In this document: positions 24,330-33,986 of the stretch, piece by piece
Layout of the letters: every line of letters begins with the position of its first letter
How positions within the stretch are numbered: position 1 is the stretch's first letter
Assembly: GCA_020161535.1 (NCBI GenBank)
Contig: JAIUNW010000018.1
Coordinates: 1-48,832, forward strand
Source of the DNA: Bacteroidota bacterium
GTDB lineage: Bacteria > Bacteroidota > Bacteroidia > Chitinophagales > Chitinophagaceae
Direction: 5' to 3'
Length of the DNA: 48,832 bases
The notes under the pieces: model-generated
Database searches by the model: none
What the model was told of the DNA's origin: nothing
Seen by the model: the letters and a program-made list of their open reading frames with translations, nothing else
Position numbers and translations under genes: made by a program

Positions 24330-25646
24330 ATGCGACATTTATTGTTTCTGTTATTTCTGCTTAGCGCCATTGGCGTGAAAGCCCAGCCCTTTCCTACGCC
24401 CACCAAAGAGCAAATGGCCTGGCACGATATGGAGTTCTATTGGTTTATCCATTTCGGTCCAAACACTTTTACCGGAAAAGAATGGGGCCATGGCGATGAG
24501 AAAGAAGAGATTTTCAATCCCAGTGCGCTCGACTGCGACCAGTGGGTGCGCATCGCCAAACAGTCGGGCGCCAAAGGCATCATCCTTACCGCCAAGCACC
24601 ACGATGGGTTTTGTTTGTGGCCCAGCAAGTACTCCACCCATACCATTGCACAGAGTCCATTCGAAAATGGGAAGGGCGATATCTTGCGATCGCTCGCTGA
24701 TGCCTGCAAACGCGGCGGCATTAAATTCGGCGTTTATATTTCACCGTGGGATCGCAATCATCCTGCTTATGGTACACCGGCTTACAATGAAGTGTATATT
24801 AATACCATGAAAGAGATTTTCGCCGCCTACGGTCCCATTTGGGAACTGTGGTGGGATGGCGCCAATGGCGAAGGCCCGAATGGTAAGAAGATGGTGTATG
24901 ATTTTCCTTTGTTTGAAAAAACGATTCGAACCATTAGTCCATCGACCGTTATTTTCAGTGATATCGGACCTGATATCCGTTGGGTAGGCAATGAAAATGG
25001 CATTGCGGGCACTACCAATTGGAACCGCCTTGATACAGCAGGCTTTAGTCGCGGTGCAGGCGGCCCCAAACAAGACACACTGAACCAGGGCAATCGTTTT
25101 GGCAAAAACTGGATACCGGCTGAATGTGATGTAAGCATCCGGCCAGGCTGGTTCTGGCATGCAGAAGAAGACAGTAAAGTGAAATCAGCCGTTGAATTGT
25201 TTCAACTCTACTTAAAGTCGGTGGGACGAGGCGCGAATTTTTTATTGAATGTGCCGCCTGATACCCGCGGGCGTATTCATGAAAATGACTCTGTGGCGCT
25301 GGTTGGTTTTCAGCAATTGTTACAGCACGCTTTTGCATCACCACTGGGAAAATTCAACCGCGGTCGATGGACCGTTCGGTTCTCCACACCAGCCGAGGTA
25401 AATACCGTGGTATTGGAAGAAGACCTGCATTTGGGGCAGATGGTCGCCGGTTTTACATTGCAGTTGGAAAAAGCCGATGGCAGCATTGAACTGGTAAAAG
25501 GCAGTACCATTGGGCATAAACGCATTCTTTGTTTTCCGGGTAAGACATTGAAGTCCATCAAACTGCGGGTAACCGAGGCCGATGGGCGACCCGTGATTAA
25601 AAATATAAGGGCTTACCAGCTCCCAACAGAATTATTGGTATTTTAG
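24330..25646 (+). CDS. Secreted alpha-L-fucosidase, GH29
   Basis: A 438-residue exported enzyme with signal peptide MRHLLFLLFLLSAIGVKAQ. The GH29 core shows WFIHFGPNTFTGKEWG, ILTAKHHDGFCLWPS with the substrate-binding HH (90-91), and ELWWDGANG with the presumed nucleophile Asp176. A C-terminal beta domain (about 345-438) follows. It would release L-fucose from glycans. It lies 6 bp after mnmD, probably by transcriptional coupling rather than shared function. The first gene of a sugar-linked run, it is followed by a beta-propeller protein. Confidence 0.93.
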   Translation: MRHLLFLLFLLSAIGVKAQPFPTPTKEQMAWHDMEFYWFIHFGPNTFTGKEWGHGDEKEEIFNPSALDCDQWVRIAKQSGAKGIILTAKHHDGFCLWPSKYSTHTIAQSPFENGKGDILRSLADACKRGGIKFGVYISPWDRNHPAYGTPAYNEVYINTMKEIFAAYGPIWELWWDGANGEGPNGKKMVYDFPLFEKTIRTISPSTVIFSDIGPDIRWVGNENGIAGTTNWNRLDTAGFSRGAGGPKQDTLNQGNRFGKNWIPAECDVSIRPGWFWHAEEDSKVKSAVELFQLYLKSVGRGANFLLNVPPDTRGRIHENDSVALVGFQQLLQHAFASPLGKFNRGRWTVRFSTPAEVNTVVLEEDLHLGQMVAGFTLQLEKADGSIELVKGSTIGHKRILCFPGKTLKSIKLRVTEADGRPVIKNIRAYQLPTELLVF

Positions 25647-25649
25647 TCC

Positions 25650-25687
25650 GTGCTGGCAAAATCTTTTGGGTGCTGGCACAGTCTTTT
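25650..25687 (+). repeat. Two 18-bp direct repeats upstream of the beta-propeller gene
   Basis: GTGCTGGCAAAATCTTTT (25650-25667) and GTGCTGGCACAGTCTTTT (25670-25687) match at 16 of 18 positions with a 20-bp period, near two helical turns. They lie between a near-consensus TATTTTAG and the ATG at 25712, so they could be an operator or a small duplication. Confidence 0.7.
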
Positions 25688-25711
25688 AAGAACCGATTCA
25701 ATCATTTGCAT

Positions 25712-26539
25712 ATGAAACGAATTATTTTTCTCACCGTCGTTATGGTTTTAGCGGGCTACCGCTTGCACGCGCAAGAAAAAACCGTGGTGGAATTATGGAA
25801 GACAGATTCTGTGTTGAAAACACCCGAAAGTGTTTTGCTGGATCCGTATACCAAAACCATCTATATATCCAATATCGACGGCGAGCCCTGGGGCAAAGAC
25901 GGCAAGGGTTCCATCGGCAAAATTGGTGCTGATGGCAAGAACCTGGTAGTTGATTGGGTAAAAGGGCTGCAGGCGCCGAAGGGTATGGGGCTTTACAAGG
26001 ACAAACTATATGTGGCCGATGTAGATGAGATTGTTGTCATCGATGTAAAGGCGGCGAAAATTGCGCAGCGGATTCCGGTAGCGGGTTCCGTTAACTTAAA
26101 CGACGTCACTGTTTCGCCAACGGGCGATGTATATGTGTCTGATTCCAAAACAGGCGAAATTCATTTACTGCGTAATGGCGTGCTGTCAAAATATCTATCT
26201 GGCCTCAACGGCATCAATGGGGTATTGAGTACGGCCGATGGTTTCTATTTTGTGGCGAAAGGCGCTTTGTACAAGGCCAATGCCGGTGAGCACATCAAAT
26301 TGGCGGAAGGTATGGAGCCAAGCACAGATGGCGTTGTGCAAACCAAATCGGGCGATTTCATTGTGTCATCCTGGGTAGGCGTAGTTTATTATATTAAAAA
26401 AGACGGCAGTAAAACAGAGCTCTTAAATACGATGGAGCGAAAATTGACTTCAGCCGATATCGACTTTGATCCGGTAAACAATATCCTGTACGTGCCTACT
26501 TTCTTCTCCAATACAGTGGTTGCCTACCAGGTTAAATAA
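25712..26539 (+). CDS. Secreted SMP-30/gluconolactonase-like beta-propeller protein
   Basis: About 275 residues from ATG 25712, giving the signal peptide MKRIIFLTVVMVLAGYRLHAQ; the longer ORF from 25670 runs through the direct repeats. The mature protein is a series of beta-propeller blades, with TPESVLLDPYTKTIYISNIDG, KGMGLYKDKLYVADVDEIVVID, LNDVTVSPTGDVYVSDSKTG and ADIDFDPVNNILYVP. It resembles SMP-30/NHL-type proteins. Without the metal ligands clearly visible, lactonase activity is not assumed. Confidence 0.75.
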   Translation: MKRIIFLTVVMVLAGYRLHAQEKTVVELWKTDSVLKTPESVLLDPYTKTIYISNIDGEPWGKDGKGSIGKIGADGKNLVVDWVKGLQAPKGMGLYKDKLYVADVDEIVVIDVKAAKIAQRIPVAGSVNLNDVTVSPTGDVYVSDSKTGEIHLLRNGVLSKYLSGLNGINGVLSTADGFYFVAKGALYKANAGEHIKLAEGMEPSTDGVVQTKSGDFIVSSWVGVVYYIKKDGSKTELLNTMERKLTSADIDFDPVNNILYVPTFFSNTVVAYQVK

Positions 26540-26544
26540 GCCAC

Positions 26545-26552
26545 TATATTTG
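26545..26552 (+). promoter_or_regulatory. -7 element for the MtfA-like gene
   Basis: TATATTTG is a perfect TAnnTTTG ending 4 nt before the ATG at 26557, predicting a leaderless mRNA. A TTG lies about 22 nt upstream. Confidence 0.55.
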
Positions 26553-26556
26553 GGGT

Positions 26557-27336
26557 ATGATCGGATTGCTGTTCTTTGTGGTTCTTCTTGCCGGTATCTA
26601 TATTTGGCGCCGGCAAAATAGAAAGGAAATTGAGAACCGTCCGATTCCCCCCAACCCGGATCAGATTCTGGAGACGGAAGTAAAATATTACCGGGAATTG
26701 CCGCCTGCTGATAAGCTGCGTTTTGTACAGGAAGTCAATGATTTTCTACGCGCTACCCGCATTGATCCCATCAATACCACCATCACCGACACCGATAAAA
26801 TATTAGTGGCCGCCAGCGCGGTGATTCCTGTATTTGGCTTTAAAGAATGGCATTACAGCAATCTCACCGATGTGTTGATCTACGATGACCAGTTCAACGA
26901 GAATTTCCAAAGTACGGGCGACAACCGAAACCTGATGGGCATGGTGGGCAGTGGCTATATGAACGGCAAAATGCTATTGAGTAAAACCGCTTTGCGCGAT
27001 GGCTTCTCGAATAAAACAGATAAAGAGAATACCGGTATACACGAGTTTGTGCACCTGCTCGACAAGGCGGATGGTGTTGCCGACGGACTTCCCGAAGCCC
27101 TGCTCGACAAACCCTTTGTTATTCCCTGGCTGCACATGATTCACCAACAGATCAAAGAGATTCAATCCGATAAATCAGATATCAATCCCTACGGCTCCAC
27201 CAACCAGGCAGAATTTTTTGCGGTGGCCAGCGAATACTTTTTTGAGCGGCCTGCCTTGCTGGAAAGAAAGCACCCGGAGCTATATAAAATGTTAGAGCAA
27301 ATCTTCAAACAAGATCCCGGTAAAAAAGAAACTTGA
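26557..27336 (+). CDS. MtfA-like zinc metallopeptidase (M90 family)
   Basis: A 259-residue protein with one N-terminal membrane helix (about 1-18) and a cytosolic or periplasmic MtfA-type domain. The zinc site is HEFVH (His162, Glu163, His166) followed by the conserved LDKADG, and AEFFAVASEYFFERP supplies the downstream conserved segment. In Enterobacteria MtfA binds Mlc and affects glucose uptake; Bacteroidota homologues have no assigned target. It is convergent with the S9 peptidase gene, with 7 bp between stops. Confidence 0.9.
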   Translation: MIGLLFFVVLLAGIYIWRRQNRKEIENRPIPPNPDQILETEVKYYRELPPADKLRFVQEVNDFLRATRIDPINTTITDTDKILVAASAVIPVFGFKEWHYSNLTDVLIYDDQFNENFQSTGDNRNLMGMVGSGYMNGKMLLSKTALRDGFSNKTDKENTGIHEFVHLLDKADGVADGLPEALLDKPFVIPWLHMIHQQIKEIQSDKSDINPYGSTNQAEFFAVASEYFFERPALLERKHPELYKMLEQIFKQDPGKKET

Positions 27337-27343
27337 TACCCCC

Positions 27344-29254
27344 CTATTGCAATTTCTCTTTTGGCTTTGACTTCAAATATTTATCTAAAAAGGTCAGCGT
27401 TTTTTCATCGGTGGTAATCTGGTTCGCTTTTTTCGCAAAACCATGCCCTTCGTCGGGGTACACGATATATTCTACCGGTACACCGTTTTTCTTAACGCCA
27501 GCTACAATCTCCTCACTTTCCACGGGCAATACCCGCACGTCGTTCGAGCCCTGGAATACCAATAAGGGCTGGCGGATTTTTTCATAATGAAACAAGGGTG
27601 AAGTGGCTTTCAACAGTATACTATCACCCGTAAACGGATCACCCATCTCTTCATACAAGGCTTTTCGGAAACTTTCCCAATAAGGCGGAATACTCTTCAG
27701 TGTGCGCATCCAGTTGGTTACGCCAAATAAATCAACGCCTACCCTAAACGCATCCGGGTGCATGGTCATGGCATTCAACACCATATTGCCGCCATAACTA
27801 CCGCCATAAATACCAATGGCCGTGCTGTCAATATATTCTTGCGAAGCCAGCCATTTTTTGCCCCAAATACAGTCTTTTAAATCGCCGTAACCATGGTCTT
27901 TGTTATCCAGTTTATAAAATGTTTTTCCATATCCGCTGCTGCCGCGGTTATTTACCGCCAACACGGCATAACCATGGTTCACCAGGAATTGAATACCATT
28001 GCTGAAACCGACCCGGCTTTGTCCGCCGGGACCACCATGCACCCATACCAAGGCCGGAACTTTATGCGCTGCAGTGGCGGTAAGGGGCTTGTAAAAAATA
28101 GCCGGCACCTCTTTGCCATCAAAAGACTTAAAGCGCACCACTTCCGCCTTTACCAAGTCGGCCTCGTTCACTTCTTTGTTCAACGAATTCGTTAATCGCT
28201 TCAACGCCTTGTTCTCAAAATTGTAAACATAAACATTGCTCGGGCTCTTGCTACTGCCAATGATCAGGATACAATTTTTCTCAGACGGCGAAATAATCAT
28301 GCCTTGTATATCGCCATCGGGTATCGCAGGGAAATCAATCATCGCGCCGCTGGCATTGTCAAATAACAACACTTTATTCTTCCCATCTTCGTTGATGAAT
28401 ACACGACGAAATTTTCCATTTTCGCTTATGTTCATACCAACCACGTCCCATTTGTCTTCGAATACTTTCTTCCAGGTACCGTTGTTTACATCATAGGCAG
28501 CCAGGTAGGTGAATTCGGCGTCTTTATTGGTGGTCAGGTACAACAAGCTATCATTCAAGGAAAATGTTTGCGACGACCAGCTTGCCTCTTCACCCTGACT
28601 TATGGCCTTTAATTTTTTCAACTCGCGATCGTAGATGTACAAGTCATCTTTATCGGTGGTAATGGCTTTCTCGAGACCAATATATCTTTCGTTATTGCTC
28701 AATGCGCCAATATTGTAAGCGCTGTCGTTTTGGAATAATAGAGTTGGTTTCCAGCCAATCGTATCTATGAAATACAGGTCAAAATATTTCGGATTGCGCT
28801 TATTGCTGGTAAAGTAAAAACCGTCTTTCTTTTTGTTCCAGTTAAAAAACCGATTGGCACTGCCGGCCCAGGGTGTCAGGTCGCGCGCCGTGGTATCGCC
28901 AGCCCTTTGCAAATAAATATGGGCGTTTTCATCACCACCCTGGTCGTGCGTGAACAAAAAGTCTTCTTTCCCCGGCAGGTAGTCGACCGCATAAAACGAT
29001 TCCTTTACCGAATGCGTTAGCGTTTTCTTACTGGAATCAGCCAGGCTCAGCGCATATACATTGAAAATGCCGGTAGAATTGTCCTCAATCATCACCGCTG
29101 TCTCGTCTTTATTGAAGCCTGCAGCGCCCACTGAAATATTTTCGCGCAAAGCAGCCGCAGAATACAATGTCGGCTCTTTTACCGGCTTGGCTGCTTCCTT
29201 ACAAGATGCCCATAGCAATACGATGGCTGGTAGCCAGATGAAAGGATTACGCAT
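27344..29254 (-). CDS. S9-family prolyl oligopeptidase lipoprotein
   Basis: A 636-residue exported serine peptidase. The N-terminus has a signal and lipobox-like sequence (LLWASCKEAAK), so it is probably a lipoprotein. An N-terminal beta-propeller (about 35-370) precedes the alpha/beta-hydrolase domain. The catalytic set is visible: nucleophile in GGSYGG, Asp in QGSNDVRV and His in DEGHGF. It degrades short, often proline-containing peptides. It follows the rhamnulokinase gene by 20 bp on the same strand and may be the last gene of the rhamnose transcript. Confidence 0.93.
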   Translation of the reverse strand: MRNPFIWLPAIVLLWASCKEAAKPVKEPTLYSAAALRENISVGAAGFNKDETAVMIEDNSTGIFNVYALSLADSSKKTLTHSVKESFYAVDYLPGKEDFLFTHDQGGDENAHIYLQRAGDTTARDLTPWAGSANRFFNWNKKKDGFYFTSNKRNPKYFDLYFIDTIGWKPTLLFQNDSAYNIGALSNNERYIGLEKAITTDKDDLYIYDRELKKLKAISQGEEASWSSQTFSLNDSLLYLTTNKDAEFTYLAAYDVNNGTWKKVFEDKWDVVGMNISENGKFRRVFINEDGKNKVLLFDNASGAMIDFPAIPDGDIQGMIISPSEKNCILIIGSSKSPSNVYVYNFENKALKRLTNSLNKEVNEADLVKAEVVRFKSFDGKEVPAIFYKPLTATAAHKVPALVWVHGGPGGQSRVGFSNGIQFLVNHGYAVLAVNNRGSSGYGKTFYKLDNKDHGYGDLKDCIWGKKWLASQEYIDSTAIGIYGGSYGGNMVLNAMTMHPDAFRVGVDLFGVTNWMRTLKSIPPYWESFRKALYEEMGDPFTGDSILLKATSPLFHYEKIRQPLLVFQGSNDVRVLPVESEEIVAGVKKNGVPVEYIVYPDEGHGFAKKANQITTDEKTLTFLDKYLKSKPKEKLQ

Positions 29255-29274
29255 ATGAGGGGATTTTCCCCAAG

Positions 29275-30567
29275 TTACCCCTTTTTGCTGTACAAGCTTG
29301 TTGACAGAAACTGGGCAGGGTTCAGCGGTTGGCTATTCCACTTATCATGTAGTACCATGGCTGCGCCCAGGGCACTGGCTTGCGCCGTGGTGGCCGCATA
29401 CACTTGCATAGTCGGCAGGTGGCGGCACAGCAGTCCCAAAAACACTTCGTTCTTACTAAATCCGCCGTCCACATACAATCGCTTTATTGTAGGTGTTAAC
29501 ACCAGTTTCAACGATTGAACCTGTTTCTCCACAATGTCTTCCATCATACGATGATAATCATTGACATATGACTCGCCATTGCCGGTACCATCGGGTTGGT
29601 ACGGCATTTCGTGTAACAAAGCAGCATGGATGCCATATTTCTCACTGATGGCAGCTACTTTCTTTTCGAGTTCGCGGCCCGCGAAATAACGTGCCGCTTT
29701 TACTGGTCTGCCATCATAACCCAGGAAGAACAAACAATCATTCGCCAATTCTTCATCGGTTAGCGGCGATGTATTGAATGGGTTTAAACTGATACCCCAG
29801 GTACCGGTCGATAATAAAGCAAATGGCCCTTCAATGCCTTTCAGGTAAGGAATCAACGCCGCTGAGCTATCGTGCATGCCGATGCCTGCCAACATCTTCT
29901 TGCCGGCAATTTTTACTTCAACGGTTGTATCTGTCAACTTGATCGGTGCAAACTTATAGTTGAGTCCTTTTTCGGTTACCCATGCGTGGTAGTTGTTCTT
30001 TTCAAAATCCCACAAAGCGGTATGACAACCCACACTGGTGCAATCGGTAAATGCTTTTCGCGTTACCAGGCTGCTCACATATTGTGGCAGGTGCAGGGCC
30101 ACTTCCATTCGATCATACAAAGAGGGTCGCTCTTTCATCAGGCGCCACAGTTGCAGGCCTGCATTCAAACTTCCCATCGACGGTGAGGCTGTTTGTCGTG
30201 CAAAAGCGGTAGCACCACCATATTGCTGGTACAATTGATCGGCCAGTTTTGTGGGATAAGGCTTCAGGTAATTATACATCGCTGTTAGCGGTGCCGCATC
30301 TTCATCGAGGTACACAAAGCTGGCTCCATAGGCAGAAAAATTAACCGCCTTGATATCGATATCGGTTCGTTTTGCAAACTGCTCAAGTCGCTCGATGATC
30401 GATACCCGAAAATTTTTCAGGTTCTCGCAGGGAAAACCTTCTTCATCGAGGGTCTCATTGAACCGTGCATGGTGTTCTTCGATGATATTATACGACTCAT
30501 CAAAGAGGATGAGTTTTTTGTTGGTTTTGCCAACGTCAAAAATGGCAATAACGGGAACGGCTGACAT
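29275..30567 (-). CDS. rhaB: L-rhamnulokinase, FGGY family
   Basis: About 430 residues from ATG 30567 (MSAVPVIAIFDVGKTNKKL). The longer ORF overlaps the isomerase gene and lacks a credible start. FGGY kinase features: N-terminal phosphate loop FDVGKTNKKL, GMHDSSAALIPYL near 240, LLSTGTWGISL, and the C-terminal DGGFSKNEVF. In context it phosphorylates L-rhamnulose to L-rhamnulose-1-phosphate. It is 16 bp downstream of the isomerase. Sequence alone would also allow a fuculokinase or related sugar kinase, but the operon favours rhamnulose. Confidence 0.88.
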   Translation of the reverse strand: MSAVPVIAIFDVGKTNKKLILFDESYNIIEEHHARFNETLDEEGFPCENLKNFRVSIIERLEQFAKRTDIDIKAVNFSAYGASFVYLDEDAAPLTAMYNYLKPYPTKLADQLYQQYGGATAFARQTASPSMGSLNAGLQLWRLMKERPSLYDRMEVALHLPQYVSSLVTRKAFTDCTSVGCHTALWDFEKNNYHAWVTEKGLNYKFAPIKLTDTTVEVKIAGKKMLAGIGMHDSSAALIPYLKGIEGPFALLSTGTWGISLNPFNTSPLTDEELANDCLFFLGYDGRPVKAARYFAGRELEKKVAAISEKYGIHAALLHEMPYQPDGTGNGESYVNDYHRMMEDIVEKQVQSLKLVLTPTIKRLYVDGGFSKNEVFLGLLCRHLPTMQVYAATTAQASALGAAMVLHDKWNSQPLNPAQFLSTSLYSKKG

Positions 30568-30583
30568 ACAATTTTTTCGTTTA

Positions 30584-31861
30584 CTAAAGACCGGTAGCGA
30601 CCACGCCGCGCTTGCGATGATTGATTTTTCCTTCCCTGACGGCTGCGCTTCTAAACAGGGCAATGGGATCCAGTGCCCCACCCCCCCGCAGGCGTGCTTC
30701 CGCTACCAGCGGCCGCACATCGGTTCTAAATGCATCCTGTAAAATCTCTTGTGCACGGGTTACATCATTGCTCTGCTGGGCTTCTTTCAGCGCCACCTGG
30801 TCAATCAGCAACGCTTGTGCATAGGCAATCATGATGGCTTCAACCGATTGCAACAAATCTTCCAACGGATCTTTTACATTGTGAGACGCATCGATCATCC
30901 AACCCAGGTCGCGCGCATGGTTCATACCGCGTTCATCCATACCTTCTACCAATTCATTAAAAATCAAAAACAATTGGTAAGGATTGATACTTCCTACGGT
31001 TAAATCATCATCGCCATATTTGGAATCGTTGAAATGAAAGCCGCCTAATTTTCCTTCCATCAACAAGAGCGCAACGATTTGTTCAATATTTGCATTGGCA
31101 AGATGGTGTCCCAAATCAACCAACGTGTAAGCCTGTGGCCCCAGTTTCTGCGCAAATAACAATGATTGTCCCCAGTCACCCACCGTCATCGAATAAAAAT
31201 TTGGCTCAAACGCTTTGTACTCTACAAAAAGTTTCCAATCTGGCGGCAGCGCTGCATAGATTTCCTGCAAGCCTGCCAGGGTTCTTTGAAAAGCTTCCCT
31301 GAAATTCAATTGCCCGGGAAAGCAGGAGCCATCAGACAACCAAACGGTAAGCGACTTGCTGCCAAGTGCCACGCCCTGCCTGATCACGTCGAGGTTATGG
31401 TTGATCGCCTGTCGGCGGATGGCTTTGCTCGTATGCTGCAGGGATCCGAATTTATAACTGTGTTCCTGGCCAGGCTGGTCTTGAAAAGTATTGCTGTTCA
31501 TGGCATCGAAACGCAACCCATAACGCTCGGCCAGCGCGCGGGTGGCTGCCGGATCTTCGGGAATATCCCAGGGTATGTGCAGGGATATAGCACCACTGCT
31601 GCGATTCAACTGGTGCAACAGCGCTACATCTTCCATCTTCTCTTCCAGGTTGCCGGGTTCGCCTTTTCCTGAAAAGCGACCGAAGCGCGTACCGCCGGTA
31701 CCGAGCGCCCAGCTGGGAATCGCCACCTGAAAATCGCGCAGCAACTGAATCAATTTCTCAAACACAATGATGTTATCCCGAAAAGGCGCTACCCGCAATT
31801 CGTGCTGGTGCGCTCTTTCTTCGTTGTGTTTGGTGATGTGTGATTGATCTATCATGGCCAT
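30584..31861 (-). CDS. rhaI: L-rhamnose isomerase (RhaI type)
   Basis: About 425 residues from ATG 31861 (or 31855), 4 bp after the rhaEW stop. It converts L-rhamnose to L-rhamnulose. The TIM-barrel xylose-isomerase-like fold is seen in ISLHIPWDIPED, KLFVEYKAFEPNFYS, TLVDLGHHLANANIEQ and LGGFHFNDSKYGDDDLTVG, which supply the metal-binding Glu, Asp and His residues. This is the RhaI type of Pseudomonas stutzeri and many Bacteroidota, distinct from E. coli RhaA. It overlaps no neighbour. Confidence 0.9.
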   Translation of the reverse strand: MAMIDQSHITKHNEERAHQHELRVAPFRDNIIVFEKLIQLLRDFQVAIPSWALGTGGTRFGRFSGKGEPGNLEEKMEDVALLHQLNRSSGAISLHIPWDIPEDPAATRALAERYGLRFDAMNSNTFQDQPGQEHSYKFGSLQHTSKAIRRQAINHNLDVIRQGVALGSKSLTVWLSDGSCFPGQLNFREAFQRTLAGLQEIYAALPPDWKLFVEYKAFEPNFYSMTVGDWGQSLLFAQKLGPQAYTLVDLGHHLANANIEQIVALLLMEGKLGGFHFNDSKYGDDDLTVGSINPYQLFLIFNELVEGMDERGMNHARDLGWMIDASHNVKDPLEDLLQSVEAIMIAYAQALLIDQVALKEAQQSNDVTRAQEILQDAFRTDVRPLVAEARLRGGGALDPIALFRSAAVREGKINHRKRGVVATGL

Positions 31862-31865
31862 CGTT

Positions 31866-33980
31866 TTATCGGTAGAATCCCATCGCCACGCCACCGTCGA
31901 CGTTGATGAAATTTCCGGTTGATTTATTAAGCAATCCGCCTACTAGTGCAAAGCAGGCATTGGCAATATCTTCGGGCAAAATGATTTCGTTGAGTAGGGT
32001 TCGCTTCGCATAATAGGCGGGCAGTTCTTCTACTGTAACACCATAGGCTTTCGCACGACCTTCGGCCCAACCACCCGCCCAGATATTGCTATCGGCAATC
32101 ACCGCATCGGGGTTAATGGCATTCACCCGAATTTTATCTGCACCCAGTTCGGCTGCCATTAACCTGGTCAAATGTGCCTGTGCCGCTTTCGCTGATCCAT
32201 ACCCGGGGTTATTGGGTCCGGCCACTACCGCATTCTTAGAAACGATGTTAACGATATCGCCCCCCATCGACTGCTTTCGAAACTGTAGTACCGCTTCCTT
32301 CGATACAATGAACTGTCCTTTCACGAGTATATCATACAGGCGATCCCATTCTTCGAGACTATGGTCAGCAATGGATTTCGAAATGCTGATACCGGCATTG
32401 TTCACCACTATGTCAATGCCACCAAAGGCCAGTGCAGCCGCCGCAAATGCCGCCTGCACACTGCTTTCGTCGGTGACATTCATTTGCACCGCCGCCGAAA
32501 CATCTTTGCCTGATCGCTGCTGAAATTCGGCTAGCGCCGCCTTTAATCTTTCTTCATTGACATCATTCAACAAAACACAGGCCCCTTCTTCTACTAATTT
32601 TTTTGCAATGGCTTTGCCAATGCCACCGGCACTACCGGTGATCAATGCAATGCGTCCACTCAATGGTTTGGGCTTGGGCATGCGTTGCAGTTTCGCTTCT
32701 TCCAGTAACCAGTACTCGATGTTAAAGGCTTCCTGTCTTGGCAGGGATTGGTATTCACTGATGGCTTCGGCGCCCCGCATCACGTTGATGGCATTGGTAT
32801 AAAATTCAGCCGCAACGCGGGCGGTTTGTTTGTCTTTCGCAAAACTGAACAAGCCAACGCCGGGGTATAGCAGGATGACGGGGTTGGGGTCGCGCATCGG
32901 TGGACTCTCCGGCCGTTTACACGATTCATAGTACGCCGCGTACGATTGTCGGTACGAAGCAAATGCCGGTTCCAGCGCAGCGCGCAATTCAACAAGGTTG
33001 TTCAAATCGGCAGTGGGTGATAAAGGCAATATTAGCGGTGCAATTTTGGTACGCAAAAAATGATCGGGACAACTGGTGCCCATCGGCGCCAAACGGTCAA
33101 GGTCAACCGAATTGATGAACTGCATCACATTAGCATTGTCGGTGAAATGACCGATCATGTGTTGCTGGCTGCTGCAAAAGCCGCGTAATACCGGTGCCAG
33201 CAACGAAGCCTGTTTCCTGCGCCCTTCAGCCGTTAACGCCGGCACTTTTTCGCCGCCGAATACCGGGCCTTTTTTCCCTTGTTGCGATTCAATATAAGCC
33301 GCACATTTCTCCACCACTTCCAGGGTGTTGAGGTAACATGCATAGGCAGTATCAGCCCAGGTGAACAAACCATGTGAACCCAACATGATGCCTTTGATGC
33401 CGGGATTGGCATCCAGACAGGCCTTGAGTTGAAGGCCGAGATCAAAGCCGGGTCGTTGCCAATCGACCCAACCGATGCTGCCATTGAACAATTCAGCAGT
33501 GATTTTTTTTCCGTCTTTGGCGGCCGCGATGGCAATGGCTGCATCGGGATGCAGGTGGTCGATGTGCTTGAAAGGCAGCATTGCATGCAGGGGCGTATCG
33601 ATCGATGGCGCTTTACTGGCCAGGTCATACATACAATGGTTAAACAAATCGACCATTTCATCTTCCTGCTGAATGCCTTGGTACACAGATCGCAAGGCAC
33701 GAAGCCGGTTTACATAAAGTGCAGCCAGTCCGCTTTTTGTGAGGGTGCCAATATCACCTCCTGAACCCTTTACCCACATGATTTCCTGCTGCTCGCCGGT
33801 TAAGGGATCAGCAGCCATTGCTTTACAGGATGTATTGCCACCGCCATAGTTGGTTAAGCGCAAATCAGCGCCCAGCAGGTTGGAACGATATACCAGGAGT
33901 GCTACTTCATCGCCCGCCAGGGTAGCGGCCTTCTGCTCATCCCATAGATAACTGACATGTATAAACGAAGTACTGTTCAT
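31866..33980 (-). CDS. rhaEW: Bifunctional rhamnulose-1-phosphate aldolase / L-lactaldehyde dehydrogenase
   Basis: A 704-residue fusion. The N-terminal class II aldolase part (about 1-420) has LTNYGGGNTS, HAMLPFKHIDHLHPDAAI and IMLGSHGLFTWA. The C-terminal short-chain dehydrogenase part (about 440-704) has ITGSAGGIGKAIAKKL, VVNNAGIS and a YGSAKAA active-site motif, ending in NFINVDGGVAMGF. It splits rhamnulose-1-phosphate into dihydroxyacetone phosphate and L-lactaldehyde and oxidises the latter. The fusion is a known variant (RhaEW). It starts 6 bp after rhaT and is followed 4 bp later by rhaI. Confidence 0.92.
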   Translation of the reverse strand: MNSTSFIHVSYLWDEQKAATLAGDEVALLVYRSNLLGADLRLTNYGGGNTSCKAMAADPLTGEQQEIMWVKGSGGDIGTLTKSGLAALYVNRLRALRSVYQGIQQEDEMVDLFNHCMYDLASKAPSIDTPLHAMLPFKHIDHLHPDAAIAIAAAKDGKKITAELFNGSIGWVDWQRPGFDLGLQLKACLDANPGIKGIMLGSHGLFTWADTAYACYLNTLEVVEKCAAYIESQQGKKGPVFGGEKVPALTAEGRRKQASLLAPVLRGFCSSQQHMIGHFTDNANVMQFINSVDLDRLAPMGTSCPDHFLRTKIAPLILPLSPTADLNNLVELRAALEPAFASYRQSYAAYYESCKRPESPPMRDPNPVILLYPGVGLFSFAKDKQTARVAAEFYTNAINVMRGAEAISEYQSLPRQEAFNIEYWLLEEAKLQRMPKPKPLSGRIALITGSAGGIGKAIAKKLVEEGACVLLNDVNEERLKAALAEFQQRSGKDVSAAVQMNVTDESSVQAAFAAAALAFGGIDIVVNNAGISISKSIADHSLEEWDRLYDILVKGQFIVSKEAVLQFRKQSMGGDIVNIVSKNAVVAGPNNPGYGSAKAAQAHLTRLMAAELGADKIRVNAINPDAVIADSNIWAGGWAEGRAKAYGVTVEELPAYYAKRTLLNEIILPEDIANACFALVGGLLNKSTGNFINVDGGVAMGFYR

Positions 33981-33986
33981 TTGCTT

